NCBI GenBank assembly: GCA_028274465.1
Contig: CM051455.1
Coordinates: 132,652,096 to 132,716,095 of the forward strand
DNA: 64,000 nucleotides
Direction: 5' to 3'
From: Plantago ovata
Lineage: Eukaryota; Streptophyta; Magnoliopsida; Lamiales; Plantaginaceae
The first letter of the stretch is position 1, and each line of letters begins with the position of its first letter. The translations under genes and the position numbers were made by a program. The notes under the pieces were generated by a model. It did not search any database and was not told the origin of the DNA. It saw only the letters and a program-made list of their open reading frames with translations. This document shows positions 47,771-60,197 of the stretch, in pieces.

Positions 47771-49595
47771 AAAATGAAGGAGAATCAATCAGTCAATCAA
47801 TCAAGCAACAAACAATCTGTGATAGAAATTGAAAGAAAAGATTGACAGATGAAAGTAGCAGCATTTGTTGAACAATCACCATATGAATTCAATTCAATAT
47901 AATTAACAGAAGTTGTATTCAGAGTTACCTTCCTGACAAAAATCGTCCTTGTGAAAAGATGATGAAATATTGCAAGGAATGAATGAAGTTCACTAATTTG
48001 GGGGAGACCCTGTATTACTCACTAGGGTTTCACAATTTCATGAGTAATTTGCAAACTGAACCTCACAGTCTTTCTTCTTCTCAAACATCACCTTAAAGTC
48101 GCGTTTTCCGATTTGGCGTTTAATTGCATTTTATGTATATAAAATTGTCATATTATGCATGTATTTACTCACTAATATTGAATTTCAACACAAGATTAAT
48201 TTATGAAAGTTGTGTAAAAATTAGGTATCAATTTAACCTATTTAGGAATTACATACCCTATGTGTTAACAATATATACATACATGTAGTTTAACACTTGT
48301 AACACAAAGTAATAAAATATCATGCAGATAAAAGTAAAAATTTAATTTAATGATAAAAAATGCAGCACTATTCAAACCAAGAGTAACTTTAAAACATCAA
48401 CTAGAGAGCCACACAAATCTTTGTGGGACTTCGAACACTCTAGCTAGTAGCTTACAAACTTTACGAGCAAGAGAGGAGTTCCCCAATCAACTACTCTTAG
48501 AAAAGAAACCTAACAAGCTCTGAGCGAAGTAGTTAACTAACTATAAGAAATTTGTATGATGCTTAAATTCAAGTCTTTTTGTGTGTGTGTTTTGGTCGAC
48601 TTATAAGTCTTGTATTTATAGTGACTGATGCATCATCCTTCAGAGTAAGTCTCCCAACTTCATTTTTCAATTCTATGGCAATTTTCTTGTGAGTAATTTA
48701 CAGCTGCCAGAACGTTCTTTAGTGTCTTTGCCTTCTTGTCTAAGTTTTGTCATGATCCTCCTTATATCTTCATCCAGTCATAACACAATGCTCTCTTTAA
48801 CGTCTTGGTTCCTTACGCTATAACTCAAAAACGTGGGACAATGAACCTCTGTATTATGAATGAACTTTATGCCATTTTCAAAGTGGTCGAACGAGTATTA
48901 TCAAGTGGTGCGATAAAACTTTCATGCAATTTCACTGGATTTGGTTCCCAGTTCATCGCCAATGAACCGCTGTATTATGAATGAACTTTATGCCATTTTC
49001 ACCATCTGTACCAAAACCAGCTATTTTAGCTGCTCCTGAGTTGAGAAAGAAGACAACTCTAAGGAAAGAAGTGAGCTTAGCTTAGCATGAGAGTTGAGAG
49101 ACCAAACACAACTTTGCAATCGAAATCTTCAGGTAATTACTAAAGTCCCTTGAGAACACTTAAAAGCATCTTCACAAGTCACAACTATCCTACAATAAGA
49201 ATCTCAGAGACAAATATACACAAGATTTAGAGATTTACCTGGAGAAATGTCACAGGCTTAACTTGCAGTATAGTCGACAATCAAAATTGATTTAAGCGAA
49301 GACGGAGACGTAAATAATAACTTTTTCCCTCTCAACTGAAGCATTATGGTGGAGGCAAATAAGGATAACAATTATGATAAAGACAGAGATCATTATGAAC
49401 CATGATGAGGTATTAATAACACAGAAAATATCTTCCACTTACAGAAATTGCAGCTGCAAATTGAAGTTGCTATATCTCTTCAAGGCCGCAATAATAAGAG
49501 TCTAGTGCAACTAATAATTATTCAGAATGATCCAGGTACCAAAACATACAGATGGGAGCTCCTACAAATGTCACCGACATCCATAGATCACATAA
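47771..49595. other. mTERF flanking repeats and unclassified spacer
   Basis: About 47820-48005 matches 57887-58120 (AATTAACAGAAGTTGTATTC and TTCCTGACAAAAATCGTCC). The part 48839-49130 holds an internal direct repeat (TGTATTATGAATGAACTTTA at two places) and a diverged copy at 50080-50345. The section near 48380-48640 may be an old LTR but I found no ends. No gene is seen. Confidence 0.5.
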
Positions 49596-49770
49596 CATCA
49601 TAACTTGGTTTCAAACCCATTGCTGTTTCTAGTTTTCCACTCTGAGCAGTCTTTGCTATGAAATCTCAGCCTAGTTCATTTACCACTGGTGAGGTCCTAA
49701 ACACTCTCATAGCAATTACCACTGGTGAAGTCCTAAACACTCTCAAAATGTCACCTTCAGAAAGATTTAT
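49596..49770 (-). pseudogene. mTERF C-terminal scrap
   Basis: The minus strand shows a decayed copy of the C-terminal tail (GFKPIAVSSF-like, FAMKS) followed by two copies of a short ~50-base repeat (ACCACTGGTGARGTCCTAAAC) from the middle of the family. It is rearranged and not coding. Confidence 0.6.
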
Positions 49771-50384
49771 GAAGAAAGGAAGATGAAAAGATTTAATAAT
49801 GGAATAAAAGTAGAAATGTAGAATTAATCAATCAATTCCTACCAAGAGTGCTAGAAATTGAAAGAAAGGATCAAAACATGAAGTAGCAACATTTGTTGAA
49901 CAGATACAGAGTTATCAATCATCCTAAAAATTGAATTAACGGAAGTCGAGTTCAGGTTACCTGGAAAATCTTCGTTCAAAAGATGAAAAAAGAAGGATGA
50001 ATCAATAATCAGTTACCAAATTCCAGGAGGAACGTTTATACTCTGTATTCAGGAAATCCAAGTGTTGGAATGAGTGTTATATAAATTGTCAAGTGGTGTT
50101 GTATAAAACTTTCATGCAATTTCACTGGATTTGTTCACAGTTCCTCGCCAATGAGCCTCTGCGTCTTGAATGCACGTTATGCCATTTCACCATTTCATAG
50201 ACTACTAACCCAGAACAACCTTGTACCAAATCCACCTACTTTGGCTGCTCCTAGTTTGGGAAAGAGGACAACTCGCTCTATCTGAGGAAAGAAATGAGCT
50301 TAGCTTAACTTAGCTTGAGAGTTGAGAGACTAAACACGACCTCAAATTAGTTGCACAATTTGTTTGATTGGATTTGTTGTTCAA

Positions 50385-50624
50385 TTATACTATATGCAAC
50401 AAAATGACAATAAAGTAATCTTCAGTAAATAGAGGATTTGAAGATGATGATGGTCTTTCTGTTGAGAAGTACATCAATTGAACATAATCACAAGAATAAG
50501 GGGAGTTGCGAAAGAGGATAGAATGGTTGATCCTAAACAAGCAGCGGCGGCTAATACTATTATTACTACTAATTGTAAGAGATCTGCCTGCAAGTGCAGC
50601 AACATTAGAAGCAGCAGCAGCCAT
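50385..50624 (-). pseudogene. mTERF N-terminal relic
   Basis: The first ~70 codons (MAAAASNVAALAGRSLTIS, then SSSSNPLFTEDYFI) match the gene at 59007-60197. Immediately after EDYFI the sequence becomes unrelated and meets a stop. It could give a 79-residue peptide with only an organellar presequence, but there is no reason to think it functions. Confidence 0.78.
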
Positions 50625-51474
50625 TTACAATGATGAAAATAGGGCCAACTGCTTAAAATTAGAATCAATTGTTTGATTACAATATTAATTGATTCATTTC
50701 CTTCATTCAATTGTGAATATATATGAAATTTCAGGTATAAAAGTAATACTCACTAATCTCTACTAGTATATGTTTAGCTTATTGCATCCTAACAATTTAT
50801 GCAGAAATCTATGTATGTACAATCAATCATATATGCTCTAGTCGTCTATGCATGCAACTATGCAAGTATATAGGCTGCCAATCATGTAATCGTGTGCTTC
50901 GTGGCTGACTGAGCCACCATTATTCTGTGTGTTCTACGATCAAAATCTCAATCAAATGTTTGGTAGTAGTAACACATCAAGTATAATCAAAACATAAATA
51001 AATAAATAAGGGGATTTGCAAAACAGAGAACAGGTAGTAGTAACAGATCTGCGGACAAGTCCAGCAACAAAGCGACTATAAAAATGCTAACTTGCAGCAT
51101 GAGTGAATTTACTCTGGGATTCAGGTAATATAAGCTTCAAGCACCATGAGTTTAAATGCAACAAATCTACTCTCTATTTCAAAATGCAAAGCATTCCACC
51201 AAAGCAACAAACTACGAGAAGTTAAAAGGAAGCTGTGAACGAAAATGAAGTTGCTATATAATCTCTTTAAGGACAAATAATAAGAGCACACTGCAACTAA
51301 ATACCTTGTTCCACTGGTACTGAATCATAACTGGGAGCTCCCACAATTGTCACAGCCATAAATATCATCTCAGTGTGGAATAAAAATGAAGTTGCTATAT
51401 ACTCATCCCTTAAGGACCAATGATAATAAGAGTATACTGCAACTAATACCTTGTTCTTCAAGTGATCCTGGTAC
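50625..51474. other. Spacer with mTERF scraps
   Basis: A short N-terminal mTERF scrap is visible at about 51010-51075. Two diverged copies of an AATGAAGTTGCTATAT-containing block (about 51245-51300 and 51390-51460) resemble 3' flanks of mTERF genes. No gene is seen. Confidence 0.5.
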
Positions 51475-52668
51475 TTAATCAACTGGGAGCTGTGCCATTT
51501 CTAGTTTTCCACTGAGAGAAGTCTTTGTTATGAATTCTTGGCCTACTACATTTATATTAGGAGCCACAAATTCTTCAAAGAACATCTTGTCAGTCCTGCT
51601 GCCGAGTGTTGAAAGACTAGGCCATTTATTAATTAGACCCTTTCTTTCCAAAGCCTTCAAAACCTCCAGGCGTGGTTTATACCTCTTTTCAACACTGCGT
51701 GTAAATGATTCAGGATACTTAATAATACAGGACATGTCATACTTGCCAGTCTCAAGTAGAACCTCTATTACCTCCTTTATCTTCCGTGTGGACACACCAA
51801 TTACCTGAGGTGCACTTCTAAACAGTCTCAAAATGTCATCTTGAGAAAAGCCCAAATCCTGAAAAGTCTGAAGTTTAAGCTTCAAAGTCTCATCAGACAT
51901 CATACTGACATTCCGAGCAGCATGAATGAACATCCTTGAAGTCCTATCCACACCCATTTCATCAACCTTATCAACACATCTTCTCATATTTTCTGGACTT
52001 TGCAAGAATAAATCAGGAAAAGTATATATAAGGGTATTAATCTGGTCAATCTGTACACCACAGGTGTTGAGGAATTGAATATTTGGCAAAACAGTCTTCT
52101 CTGGATCTGTATATAGCAAGCTGCCATGTCTCTTGATGAGTCTAATGACATTGTCATTCGATCCCAACAAGCGCCTGTAGACAGAGAGTGAGTTGATGAT
52201 CCTCTTTGGTTGATAATACAAAATATTGAGATTGCGTGCTATTATCTCAATGACCTCAGCAGAAGAGAGCTCCAAATCTTGGAAAATCTTGAATTTTGGC
52301 TTAACACTCTTCTCAGGACACGTCGAAAGCAGTTGAGTGTAATGCCTAACGATTCTCTCCACATGGGCATTGGAAAAGCCAGTTTGTTTAAGGAATGAAA
52401 GGAATGCATCTGGATTCTGTGGGTTTTTCATTTTAGCTGAAGCAGATACAAGTTTGGAAGCAATTTTGGGAGAGAATTGGTATTTGGAAATAAAGTAATC
52501 TTCAGAGAACAAAGGAGTAGTGGTTGAAGGTGGTTTGTTAGTAGTAGACAAGTAAAGCAGGTGAATAAGATTGTTGCTGGACTTATAAGGAAACAAGAAC
52601 TTGCTAGCACAACTAAAATTACTAGTAATACTAATAGCAGATCTGCTGCGAACAAGCGAAACAGCCAT
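51475..52668 (-). CDS. mTERF family protein, intact
   Basis: A single-exon gene for 397 residues. The N-terminus is rich in Ser/Arg and lacks acids (MAVSLVRSRSAISITSNFS), as expected of a mitochondrial or plastid presequence. After FSEDYFISKYQFSPKIASKL follow about seven degenerate ~35-residue helical mTERF repeats with the recurring pattern of leucines and prolines (for example LKLKLQTFQDLGFSQDDI). The family binds organellar nucleic acids and acts in transcription, splicing or ribosome assembly. The ending KRYKPRLEVLKALERKGL and FFEEFVAPNIN is typical of this local group. It is the likely source type of the neighbouring relics. Confidence 0.93.
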   Translation of the reverse strand: MAVSLVRSRSAISITSNFSCASKFLFPYKSSNNLIHLLYLSTTNKPPSTTTPLFSEDYFISKYQFSPKIASKLVSASAKMKNPQNPDAFLSFLKQTGFSNAHVERIVRHYTQLLSTCPEKSVKPKFKIFQDLELSSAEVIEIIARNLNILYYQPKRIINSLSVYRRLLGSNDNVIRLIKRHGSLLYTDPEKTVLPNIQFLNTCGVQIDQINTLIYTFPDLFLQSPENMRRCVDKVDEMGVDRTSRMFIHAARNVSMMSDETLKLKLQTFQDLGFSQDDILRLFRSAPQVIGVSTRKIKEVIEVLLETGKYDMSCIIKYPESFTRSVEKRYKPRLEVLKALERKGLINKWPSLSTLGSRTDKMFFEEFVAPNINVVGQEFITKTSLSGKLEMAQLPVD

Positions 52669-54688
52669 TTGTGTTTGTTAAAGCTCAAGAGATGATTAAT
52701 ACAGTAGATAATGAAATCAACCAACAAACAAACGAATCTAGAAAAGGGAAATAAATAATTAAGTAAGCTTGTGCAGTTACCTACCTGAGAAAATAGATCG
52801 ATGGGGAAAGAGGAAATCAATCACAGGTAAATGATGAAGAGCAGCAGTCAAAGAAAATGCGGCGGATTACTTCCTCTCCATCTTTCCTTCTATCCCTAGG
52901 GTTTCTCTCATTAATATTTTAATTTTAATACATTTCATACCCAATAAACAACTGTTTATCAAATAGGTCCCTAAATTTTCAACAATTACATTTAAACCTT
53001 CTAATATACGATTACTATTTAAGTAGTAGCCTCAACTAGTATAATATTTTGAGTATTGTAATTCTTTATAAATTAATGAAATTTTGAACTATTATATTTT
53101 TATATCACCGATTATAGTATTATTATTTTTAATTTTTCATAATATCTTAATTAGTTAATGATATTTAAATAATATAAAATGTGACGGTTTGAAATAAATG
53201 TAAAAAGAATAAAGTAGTTTAAAAAGAAATAGAAAATAAAAGTAAAATTTGGGTAAGATAGAGTATGAGGGTTGAAGATGAAGAATATGATAGAATTTGA
53301 TATGAGTGAAATGCTAACGTAACATAGCACCCATAAGAACAAAATATTCTAGTATGTCAAATTTAAGCATTGGTTATACACACTTATTTTGCATGTTTGT
53401 GTAAGCTGCATGTAACTCTGCTTTAACTGATGTTTCTTCTACTCTGTTTGATAAGAAGCAAAATTTTAGCTACATATGCTTTTATATCTTTGATTTCTGG
53501 TGACTCTAAACTTGTGCATATTGAATACAACAGTCCATACGTTTCATCCAGATCTCATGATTCATTTCACAAAAAACTTATCATTGTTAGAATTCTTGTT
53601 CCTTGATTTTTTTGCAGTTATCTGTCTTTGTAATTGCATATACTAGCTTTCAATCTATAAGAGAAATACTAACATGTGTTATGCATCAAGAAAATTGGTA
53701 TTATTATCGTTACCTTCTTGAAATAATTTTGGACATTCTGCTCTCAGTGGATCTTGCAGAAAATCTTTCTAGTGACATGAAGAAAGAAGGCTAAGTGGAA
53801 GAACACTGACGTTAAAGTTGAAAACATCATCTTTTTGAGACCAGACAATAAGTATTCATATAATTCTTATGCATTTGTTTCTTTATTTTATTTTTCTGTG
53901 ATCTTGATTGTTGGACTAAGATACTTAAATCCAACCACCTTGGTTCTCGAAAAGGTAAAAAAAAAAACAAGCTTCATAGGAAATTTGTGTACTGGGCCGC
54001 TTACGAGTATACGACCCATATGTGCTAAACTCGGGAAATTTGTGTCCACTACAATCTCACCTTCCAAATTTCTAAGCCTAATAATCTCATATTGGCGTAG
54101 TTTCCATATTGAATTTATACCACAAAATATTAACCATTAGGATTATTTAGTAGTTTAAGAAGAAATATTAAAGTAGTACGGTAGTATAAAGTCAGTGTGA
54201 CATATTAATATTCCAATTGAAATGCAATTGTTAATGTATAAAACATCGACAAAGTTGTGGAATAGCTTCCTATATGGGACACGGGTAAAATTATCAAAAT
54301 TATTTGGTATAGAAAAAATACAATTTGTAAATTTCTATGAGACCAGGAGTAGGGTTTTAAATTGCTTTTACAATTATAACCTTTTAAGAAAAGAAAATAA
54401 TGGCGGGGAATAGTAAATTAAAGCTCTTTAGTTTGATTTCCAATTGAAAGAAAACCCTCCCAAATTGGGAAGTGAAATTAGGACTTTTTGAATTCGCCTT
54501 TCGGAGTATGATATTATGAATTCTATAGGAGATTTATTATTATGGTATGATATGACATTGAGTATATATGTTTGGGATTTTAATGGCGGATATTAGAATT
54601 AGATGCCTGCCTATGCTTTTAGTTTATCATGTTATATTAAGCATTCACATGTTACTTAATTTTTAGCTTGTATATTCTGGATTTACAG
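52669..54688. other. mTERF upstream region and repeated DNA polymerase kappa intron
   Basis: To about 52900 this is the upstream region of the mTERF gene at 52668; CAGGTAACTGC-type sequence near 52780 on the minus strand could be a 5' UTR splice donor. Positions about 53345-53843 duplicate 57180-57666. The remainder is AT-rich with no gene. Confidence 0.5.
53345..53843 (+). pseudogene. Duplicated intron and exon of DNA polymerase kappa, broken
   Basis: This repeats about 57180-57666. The exon part (from 53757, NLSSDMKKEG) has lost one C (AAGGCTAAG for AAGGCCTAAG), putting in a stop, and gained a T near 53838. The acceptor TTGCAG is kept. It lies upstream of the main pseudogene, so the order is wrong for splicing. 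Confidence 0.8.
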
Positions 54689-57600
54689 ATTGCAGATAAA
54701 AAAGTTGTAGAGTTAGAGGCGACACGTGATCTGTCAAGGATATGGCTACATGTTGATATGGATGCTTTTTATGCTGCTGTTGAAACGTTGTGTGATCCTT
54801 CTCTTAAAGGGAAGCCAATGGCTGTTGGTGGCTTGTCTATGCTCTCAACTGCCAAATATGAGGTTGGCATGGCCACTCAGTTTAATAACTTGGAATTTAC
54901 ATGCATTAAATAGGAGTATTGATTTTGCCTTACAAAAGGTCTTCTTTGCAGGCACGGAAGTTTGGGGTTAGAGCCGTGATGCCTGGTTTTATCGCGCGTA
55001 AATTATGTCCTCACCTGGTTTTTGTCCCGGTTGACTTCAAGAAGTACACTCATTATAGTGGATTAACAAGGAAAGGTTGACATTTATGCTTTTCTGTGGT
55101 TTCTATTTAGTGAATATGAAATGATGTGTTGTGCTGGCTAATGTGTGTACTTGCTCTTGTCTTTTTAGTTTTCCAGAAGTACGACCCCAACTTTGTGGCT
55201 GGAAGTCTGGATGAGGCTTACCTTGATATAACAAACGTCTGTAATGATAGGGGAATGACTGGGGCCGAAGTATGTTACCACATTGATTAAAGAATCCTTT
55301 ACTATTCCTTTTCATTTTTGTTTGCAATTTCATTGTCTTATTTTATACTCTGGTCTAAATCGAAGCTTCTTGATTGTGCCTTCTAAAGGTGGCAGAAGAG
55401 CTTAGAAGCGGTGTTTTTGAGGAGACTGGGTTAACGTGTAGTGCTGGGGTGGCACCGAATCGCTTACTTGCTAAGGTACTGGTGCTTCACTTGAACTTAA
55501 GGACTGTTATACCGTGTTGTTTGTCATCTATTCTACATAATATACAATTCATTATGCTGATAGTAAAAACTGAAGCAGTCCAGACTCCAGATGTAGGATG
55601 AACTTGAACTTATTGAAGGTAGTTTGTTGCTTTGATAGCTTCAGGATAGTTGATCTTTAAGCAACTGTGGCATAATGTTTCATCATGAAATAAATCTGTT
55701 GGCAATGTAAATTACTACTTATAATTTTAAAGATATGAGCATAGCAAGAACAGGTAGACATGTGAGGTTCAAAAAGATAATGTCTCTACCTTTCTAAACA
55801 TTTGTAGTACCCTACTCGGGTATGTATCAGGATGTTGAACACAACATTTGCATGATTTTTTTTACAATTGCTATCCTAAATGAAGTGTCCGACATGGGTA
55901 CATAGAGGGAATTGAAGAGACTGGATAACATATCACAGATATTCCGTGAAGTATGGCTAAGACATTGAGAGAAGGAATGAAGGATATCTTCTCAGCTAAT
56001 TGATCACAATTGACAAGTGCCCTGTTTTTGAGTAGTTTTTGCATGAGTAACTCTTTTTAGTTATAATATTTTTTCTGTTAATAAAATATTCTACATTTAA
56101 ATTACTCATTTAATTATGTCATTATATGTGAGGTCTGTATAACAATTATTTGGAGCAGGTGTGTTCAGATATCAATAAACCAAATGGACAGTTTGTGTTA
56201 CCAAATGAGCGTATGGCTGTCATGACATTTATATTTTCCCTGCCAATAAGGAAGGTATTGTCTGGTGCCTGTTGATTGATTTGTTATTTTGAAAAAAAAT
56301 TCTTACAAAACTTATGCACTGATACTAAAGAGTTCCATATATGTAGATCGGTGGCATTGGTAAGGTAACTGAAAATGTTTTGAAGGATGTTTTTGGAATC
56401 AATACATGTGAGGACATGCTGCAAAAGAGTAGTTTCATATGTGCACTGTTCTCTCGCTCATCAGCAGGTTTGTGCAATGTTACTGGCCCTTTATTGTCAT
56501 GTAAAAGTTGACTCTTTTCCGCATCTGAAATAAAGTAAATGATAATGTCATTTCTAAAAACACAAGAACTAGACATCAGTGATAATGTTAATTTGTCAAG
56601 GGGCCAAGTCTGATATCCAAGGTATCTGACTCTTAAGCAAATCCTGCACTCTCTGTCGTAGAAGTTGATTAGGCTGGTATTAGCTTCTTATTTATTTTCT
56701 ATGTAGTATGTACAGTGTCTCTGTGTAATCAAACTTTATGGAACTTTTTATTTTTATTTCATTTATTTATTTTCTCTCTTTGTAGATTTTTTCTTGTCTG
56801 TAGCTCTGGGCCTTGGGTGAACACATGCGCCTGAAGGGACAGTCAGAAAAAGTATGAGTAATGAGAGAACATTTGCATCCACTGATGATGAGCCATCTCT
56901 TATCGAGAAATTAGGTAACATGACTGACTTGACTACTTGAAAATTTGTTATTCATTGTATACCAGTATACCTTAACATCTTCATCTTTCAAAAAAGTTCC
57001 CCATTTTGAAGATTGGTTTAACATTTTCAGTATCATACTTGAACTGTTCTGAATATTTTTTTTTAATAAAAAAAAGAAGTGAGTAGCAAATCAACATATA
57101 GATCATAGAATCCTGCATATGTGATAGCACTGATAAGAATTACAAAATATTCTAGTTATGGTATCAACTTGAAAATAATGAATTTGGTCTGTCAATTTTA
57201 AGCATTGGTTACACACTTATTTTGCATGTTTGTGTAAGCTGCATGCAACTCAGCTTTTACTGATGTTTCTTCTACTAAGTTTGATAAGAAGCAAAAATTT
57301 AGCTTCATATGCTTTATATCTTTGCTTTCTAGTGACTCTAAACTTTTGCATATTGAATGCAACTGTCCATATGTTTCATCCAGATCTCATGATTCATTTC
57401 ACAAAAAACTTATCATTGTTAGAATTCTTGTTCCATGTTTTTATTCACTTATCTGTCTTTGTAACGGCCTATAGCTTGAATCTATAAGAGAAATACTAAC
57501 ATGTGTTATGCATCAAGAAAATTGGTATTATTATCGTTACCTTCTTGAAATAATTATGGACATTCTGGTCTCAGTGGATCTTGCAGAAAATCTTTCTAGT

Positions 57601-57886
57601 GACATGAAGAAAGAAGGCCTAAGTGGAAGAACACTGACGTTAAAGTTGAAAACATCATCTTTTGAGGTACTTATGGACGCATTAGTGCAACTTATGTGTT
57701 ATTCTCAATAACGACTCTAATTGCATGTTCATGTTTATGTTTCCTTGGATTTTTTTTCCCAGCATTTTGTGCTGAATATTCATTGATTTAGGTATGATGT
57801 ACCAGGTTCGAACTCGAGCAGTGACATTACAGACTTATATATACTCCAGTGCGGATATTTTGAAACATGCAATGAAGCTGCTCAAG
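54689..57886 (+). pseudogene. POLK: Truncated DNA polymerase kappa (Y-family) pseudogene
   Basis: Nine exons are recognisable: 54689-54862, 54952-55075, 55169-55269, 55389-55475, 56159-56254, 56347-56467, 56786-56914, 57587-57666 and 57806-57886. They encode the palm and finger region of a translesion polymerase: WLHVDMDAFYAAVET, FIARKLCPHLVFVPVDFKKY, SLDEAYLDITNV, the helix-hairpin-helix IGGIGKVTENVLKDVFG and SGRTLTLKLKTSSFE. Splice sites still fit. The seventh exon has an in-frame TGA at 56818-56820 where family members have another residue after GLG, probably Arg. The N-terminal exons before IADKKV and everything after AMKLLK are missing; there the sequence switches to mTERF flank. It cannot make a whole enzyme, though a catalytic-core fragment up to the stop might be expressed. 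Confidence 0.92.
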
Positions 57887-59006
57887 CAACAGACAGTGAT
57901 AGAAATTGAAAGAAAGGATGGAAACATGAAGTAGCAGCATTTGTTGAACAGATATATATACAGACTTCAGCAATCATCAAACGATCACCATACGAATTCA
58001 ATATAATTAACAGAAGTTGTATTCAGAGTTACCTTCCTGACAAAAATCGTCCTTGTGAAAAGATGATGAAATATTGCAAGGAATGAATGAAGTTCACTAA
58101 TTTGGGGGAGGGAGTATCCAAGGCAATTTAATGAGTAATTTGCAAACTGAACCTCACAGTCTCACTTCTTCTCCAACATCACCTTAAAGTTCTCAAATAA
58201 ACATATCTAAGTAAGCATCATTTTTCGCTTTGGCATTTAATTGCATTATATCTCATGTAAATTTTTGTACAAAAAAAGTGTAAACTAATCTCACCATATG
58301 CAGCCTTCATTTATAGGACCAACAGGGATTTGAGTATGTTCCTGATCATAATGGCATTCGGTGAAGTGATGCAGAACTTCTAGAGTAAAGCGCACAAACT
58401 ATATTATTACAGAATTACTCCTCCACATTACATTCATATTTACTATTCACCGAGAAGAAACCAAAATGATATTCTTCATAACCAAACAGAGCGAAGCCAC
58501 AAGTGAGTCAAATGATAACAAGGAATAGAACAAGAGCAACAACCAATTGTTGTTTAATGCACACAGATTTCCAGTGTGCTCAAAACACTTGATACTCAAA
58601 GAAACTTGATAACAATCCAGAGTTGCAGAAGCTTATAATTCGGACAGAAGGAGCAAGCATGTATTCTTTTCTGATAAATGTGCACAGATATATACAAATG
58701 TTGATAACACAGAAACATATCACCTAAAAGGTCAGACCACAATGTTTTAGGAATAATGACACATCAATTAGTTAAAATGAAGAAAATAAAAAGGCAGTAA
58801 TATCGACTTACATGAATTGAACAATAAACAATGAAACCTTAGCAGCAGAAGATGAGCTCAATTACTCGAGCTGAAAAATGAAGTTGACATATCTACTCAT
58901 GGCCAATTATAAGAGTGTAGTGCAGTTAATATAAGTGATTCAGGTACCAAAACATACAGATGGGAGCTCCAACAAATGTCACTACAGCCCTACATTACAT
59001 ATAATC
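57887..59006. other. mTERF-type flank and 3' spacer
   Basis: From 57887 the sequence (AGATAGAAATTGAAAGAAAGG-type, AAATCGTCC) is the mTERF upstream module seen at 47820-48005 and 49850-49980. The part from about 58900 is the 3' flank of the mTERF gene at 59007. No gene is seen between. Confidence 0.6.
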
Positions 59007-60197
59007 TCAAATTGTTTTCAAGCCAGTTGCTGTTTCTAGTTTTCCACTGAGAGAAGTCTTTGCTATAAAATCTCTGCCAACTTCATTTATATTAGGAGCC
59101 ACAAATATCTCAAAGAACATCTTGTCAGTTATGCAGCCAAGTTTCGAAAGACCCGGCCACTTATTAATTAGACCCTTCCTTTCCAAAGCCTTCAAAACCT
59201 CCAGACGTGGTTTATACCTCTTCTCAACACTGCGTGTAAGTGATGAAGGATTCTTAATAATACAGGTCATGTCATACTTGCCGGTCTCAAGTAGAACCTC
59301 TATTACCTCCTTTATCTTCCGTGTGGATACACCAATTACATTAGGATAGCTTGTAAACACTCTCAAAATGTCATCTTCGGAAAAGCCCAAATTCCAGAAG
59401 CTCTCCAATCTGAACTTCAGAGTCTCATCAGACATCCTACTAACAGCCCAAGCAGCATAAATGAACATCTTGGAAGTCCTATCCACACCCATCTCATCGG
59501 CCTTACGAACACATCTTCTCATATTTTCTGGACTTAGCAAGAAGAAATAAGTATACGTATATATAAGGGTATTAATCTGCTCCATTTGTACACCACAACT
59601 CTTGAGGAATTGAATATTTGGCAAAATAGTATTCTCAGGATCAGCATATAACAAGCTGCCACATTTCTTTATGAGTTTAACAACATGGTCATTCGATCCC
59701 AACAAGCGCCGGTAGACAGAGAGTGAAGAGATGATCCTGTTTGGTTCATATCTCAGAATATTGGGATCACGAGCAATTAACTGAGTGACGTCAGCAGCAG
59801 AGAGTCCCAAATCGTGGAAAATCTTAAATTTAGGCTTAACACTCCTCTCAGGACACATAGAAAGCACACCGGAGTGATGCCTAACCACTCTCTCAAGGTG
59901 GGCATTGGAAAAGCCTCTTTCTTTGAGGCATGAAAGTACCAAGTCTGGATTTTGTGGATTTTTCACATGAGCTGAAACAGAAGCAAGTTTGGAAGCAATT
60001 TGGGGAGAGAATTTGTACTTGGCAATAAAGTAATCTTCAGTAAAAAGAGGTCTTTCTCTTTCAGTTGACAAGTAGAGCAATTGAACATTAAAATAGGTAG
60101 AATGGTTGTTGCTAAACAAGAAGCGGGTGCTAATACTATTATTATTAGTACTAATTGTAAGAGATCTGCGTGCAAGTGCAGCAACAATGGCAGCCAT
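59007..60197 (-). CDS. mTERF family protein, intact
   Basis: A single-exon gene for 396 residues with an Arg/Ser/Ala-rich presequence (MAAIVAALARRSLTIS), so mitochondrial or plastid import is expected. FTEDYFIAKYKFSPQIASKL starts the helical mTERF repeat domain, which runs almost to the end (KRYKPRLEVLKALERKGL, FFEIFVAPNINEVGRDF). Residue identity to the 51475-52668 product is high over the whole length, indicating recent tandem duplication. The role is presumably in organelle gene expression; no specific target can be read from sequence. The start is supported by the same alanine-rich beginning in the relic at 50624. Confidence 0.93.
   Translation of the reverse strand: MAAIVAALARRSLTISTNNNSISTRFLFSNNHSTYFNVQLLYLSTERERPLFTEDYFIAKYKFSPQIASKLASVSAHVKNPQNPDLVLSCLKERGFSNAHLERVVRHHSGVLSMCPERSVKPKFKIFHDLGLSAADVTQLIARDPNILRYEPNRIISSLSVYRRLLGSNDHVVKLIKKCGSLLYADPENTILPNIQFLKSCGVQMEQINTLIYTYTYFFLLSPENMRRCVRKADEMGVDRTSKMFIYAAWAVSRMSDETLKFRLESFWNLGFSEDDILRVFTSYPNVIGVSTRKIKEVIEVLLETGKYDMTCIIKNPSSLTRSVEKRYKPRLEVLKALERKGLINKWPGLSKLGCITDKMFFEIFVAPNINEVGRDFIAKTSLSGKLETATGLKTI

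Noticed and set aside
48340-48650. Possible solo LTR
   Set aside because: It has a TATA-like TGTATTTATAGTG stretch, but no TG...CA boundaries with target duplication could be fixed.
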